Below are positions 14,806 through 15,209 of a DNA stretch of 15,209 bases, piece by piece. How positions within the stretch are numbered: the stretch's first letter is position 1; the number at the start of each line of letters is the position of its first letter. Under the pieces are notes generated by a model that worked only from the letters and a program-made list of their open reading frames with translations, ran no database searches and was not told the DNA's origin. The stretch covers positions 1 to 15,209 of the forward strand of contig DDLS01000049.1 in assembly GCA_002340255.1 (NCBI GenBank), given 5' to 3'. Source of the stretch: Cyanobacteria bacterium UBA2566. Lineage in GTDB: Bacteria; Cyanobacteriota; Cyanobacteriia; Cyanobacteriales; Desertifilaceae. A program made the position numbers and the translations under genes.

Positions 14806-15038
14806 TGTTTATCCTTGAGATCTCTCATTTAGTTCTTCTAATTAAGAATTGTAGATGGTTGTAGGGGCGAACGGCCGTTCGCCCCTACAGATAGCTTAGA
14901 TTTTAGCCTAATTTTCAGATAAAAATAGAATCAGGTACGCTCAAAAGTTAGCGGTCATGTCTAAAGGCGCTACAATACTCAATGCCTTAAATCTAGTCTG
15001 AGTCTATCAAACTCACCTTAACCCATTTCCGATCGCCC
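14806..15038. other. Intergenic stretch with palindrome and uvrA leader copy B
   Basis: No gene is supported here. It holds the antitoxin's ribosome binding site, a 30-base perfect palindrome (14860-14889) and, from 14977, the uvrA-derived upstream sequence of direct repeat copy B. Confidence 0.6.
14860..14889. repeat. Perfect 30-base palindrome with GTAGGGGCGAACGG arms
   Basis: T-GTAGGGGCGAACGG followed directly by its exact reverse complement, with no loop. GTAGGGGCGAA...TTCGCCCCTAC palindromes are familiar as dispersed intergenic repeats in cyanobacterial genomes. It lies between the antitoxin-like gene and the second uvrA fragment. It has no T-tract and is unlikely to be only a terminator. 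Confidence 0.85.
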
Positions 15039-15166
15039 ATGACCGAAGACAATACGATCCGCATCCGAGGAGCGAGACAGCATAATCTCAAGAATATCGA
15101 TCTGGAACTGCCGCGCGATCGCCTCATTGTGTTTACCGGAGTTTTGGGATTGGGGAAATCATTGTT
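14977..15166 (+). repeat. Direct repeat copy B: uvrA upstream region plus 5' coding end
   Basis: Second copy of the segment at 11797-12000, in the same orientation. It includes GCCTTAAATCTAGTCT, the AACCCATTTCCGATCGCCC leader and the uvrA start. The two copies bracket about 3 kb holding the accessory operon and remnants. Confidence 0.9.
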
Positions 15167-15176
15167 ATTGCTATGA
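15039..15176 (+). pseudogene. uvrA: uvrA fragment B: 5' end, frameshifted in the Walker A region
   Basis: Encodes 45 residues. The first 35 are identical to fragment A, but eight codons differ synonymously (codons 6, 21, 24, 31, 32, 33, 34 and 35). The Walker A is then damaged: TGVSGSGKSSLAFD has become TGVLGLGKSLLLL and a stop (TGA, 15174-15176). The three Ser-to-Leu changes remove nucleotide-contacting positions, and a two-base shift after Leu43 brings in the stop. Sequence after the stop up to the window edge no longer resembles UvrA. A functional product is excluded. Confidence 0.9.
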
Positions 15177-15209
15177 TCGAAGTGCTGTCCCATCATTGGA
15201 GAACCCATG

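Noticed and set aside
11797..15176. Insertion sequence or composite transposon for the whole bracketed segment
   Set aside because: There is no transposase or integrase, no terminal inverted repeats and no target duplication visible; the borders are gene fragments, not insertion sequences.
14993..15208. Minus-strand open frame at the right edge
   Set aside because: It is antisense to the uvrA fragment and its leader, has no recognisable domain and no ribosome binding site.

Overview
The window is cyanobacterial. It carries photosystem I genes psaL and psaI, a type 2 (FMN-dependent) isopentenyl-diphosphate isomerase, a long thylakoid-type SppA protease, two Uma2 nucleases, and at least 15 copies of the octamer GCGATCGC (HIP1), which is over-represented in many cyanobacteria. 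The species cannot be named from the sequence alone.

Layout. Positions 1-492 (minus) hold the N-terminal part of a membrane-anchored coiled-coil protein running off the left edge. Positions 493-844 are a divergent control region with a good match to the HLR1 high-light element, followed by the psaL-psaI pair and a clear intrinsic terminator. Positions 1674-6275 hold a Uma2 nuclease (minus), fni, sppA and a second Uma2 nuclease (plus). Positions 6304-8980 (minus) hold an unrecognised membrane/coiled-coil protein and ftsX. Positions 9238-11520 encode a large, probably exported modular protein: RTX calcium-binding repeats, a Thr-Pro linker, a Calx-beta domain and a right-handed beta-helix.

From about 11800 to the right edge the sequence becomes a mosaic of broken genes around an intact accessory operon. 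Two diverged 5' fragments of uvrA, each with about 60 bases of its upstream region, form direct repeats at about 11797-12000 and 14977-15166. Between them lie a tightly packed four-gene minus-strand operon (Nif11-like small protein, Coq4-motif protein with a MoaA-like cysteine tail, P-loop kinase, Nudix hydrolase), a fragment of an NB-ARC/NACHT-type regulator, an antitoxin that seems to have lost its toxin, and a 30-base perfect palindrome. The operon contains no HIP1 octamer and looks AT-rich, in keeping with acquired DNA.

The operon is the best candidate for something undescribed. Its gene content (small leader-like protein, possible metal/iron-sulfur protein, kinase, Nudix enzyme) suggests peptide modification or nucleotide chemistry, but no function can be assigned. 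The rest of the window is ordinary chromosomal housekeeping.
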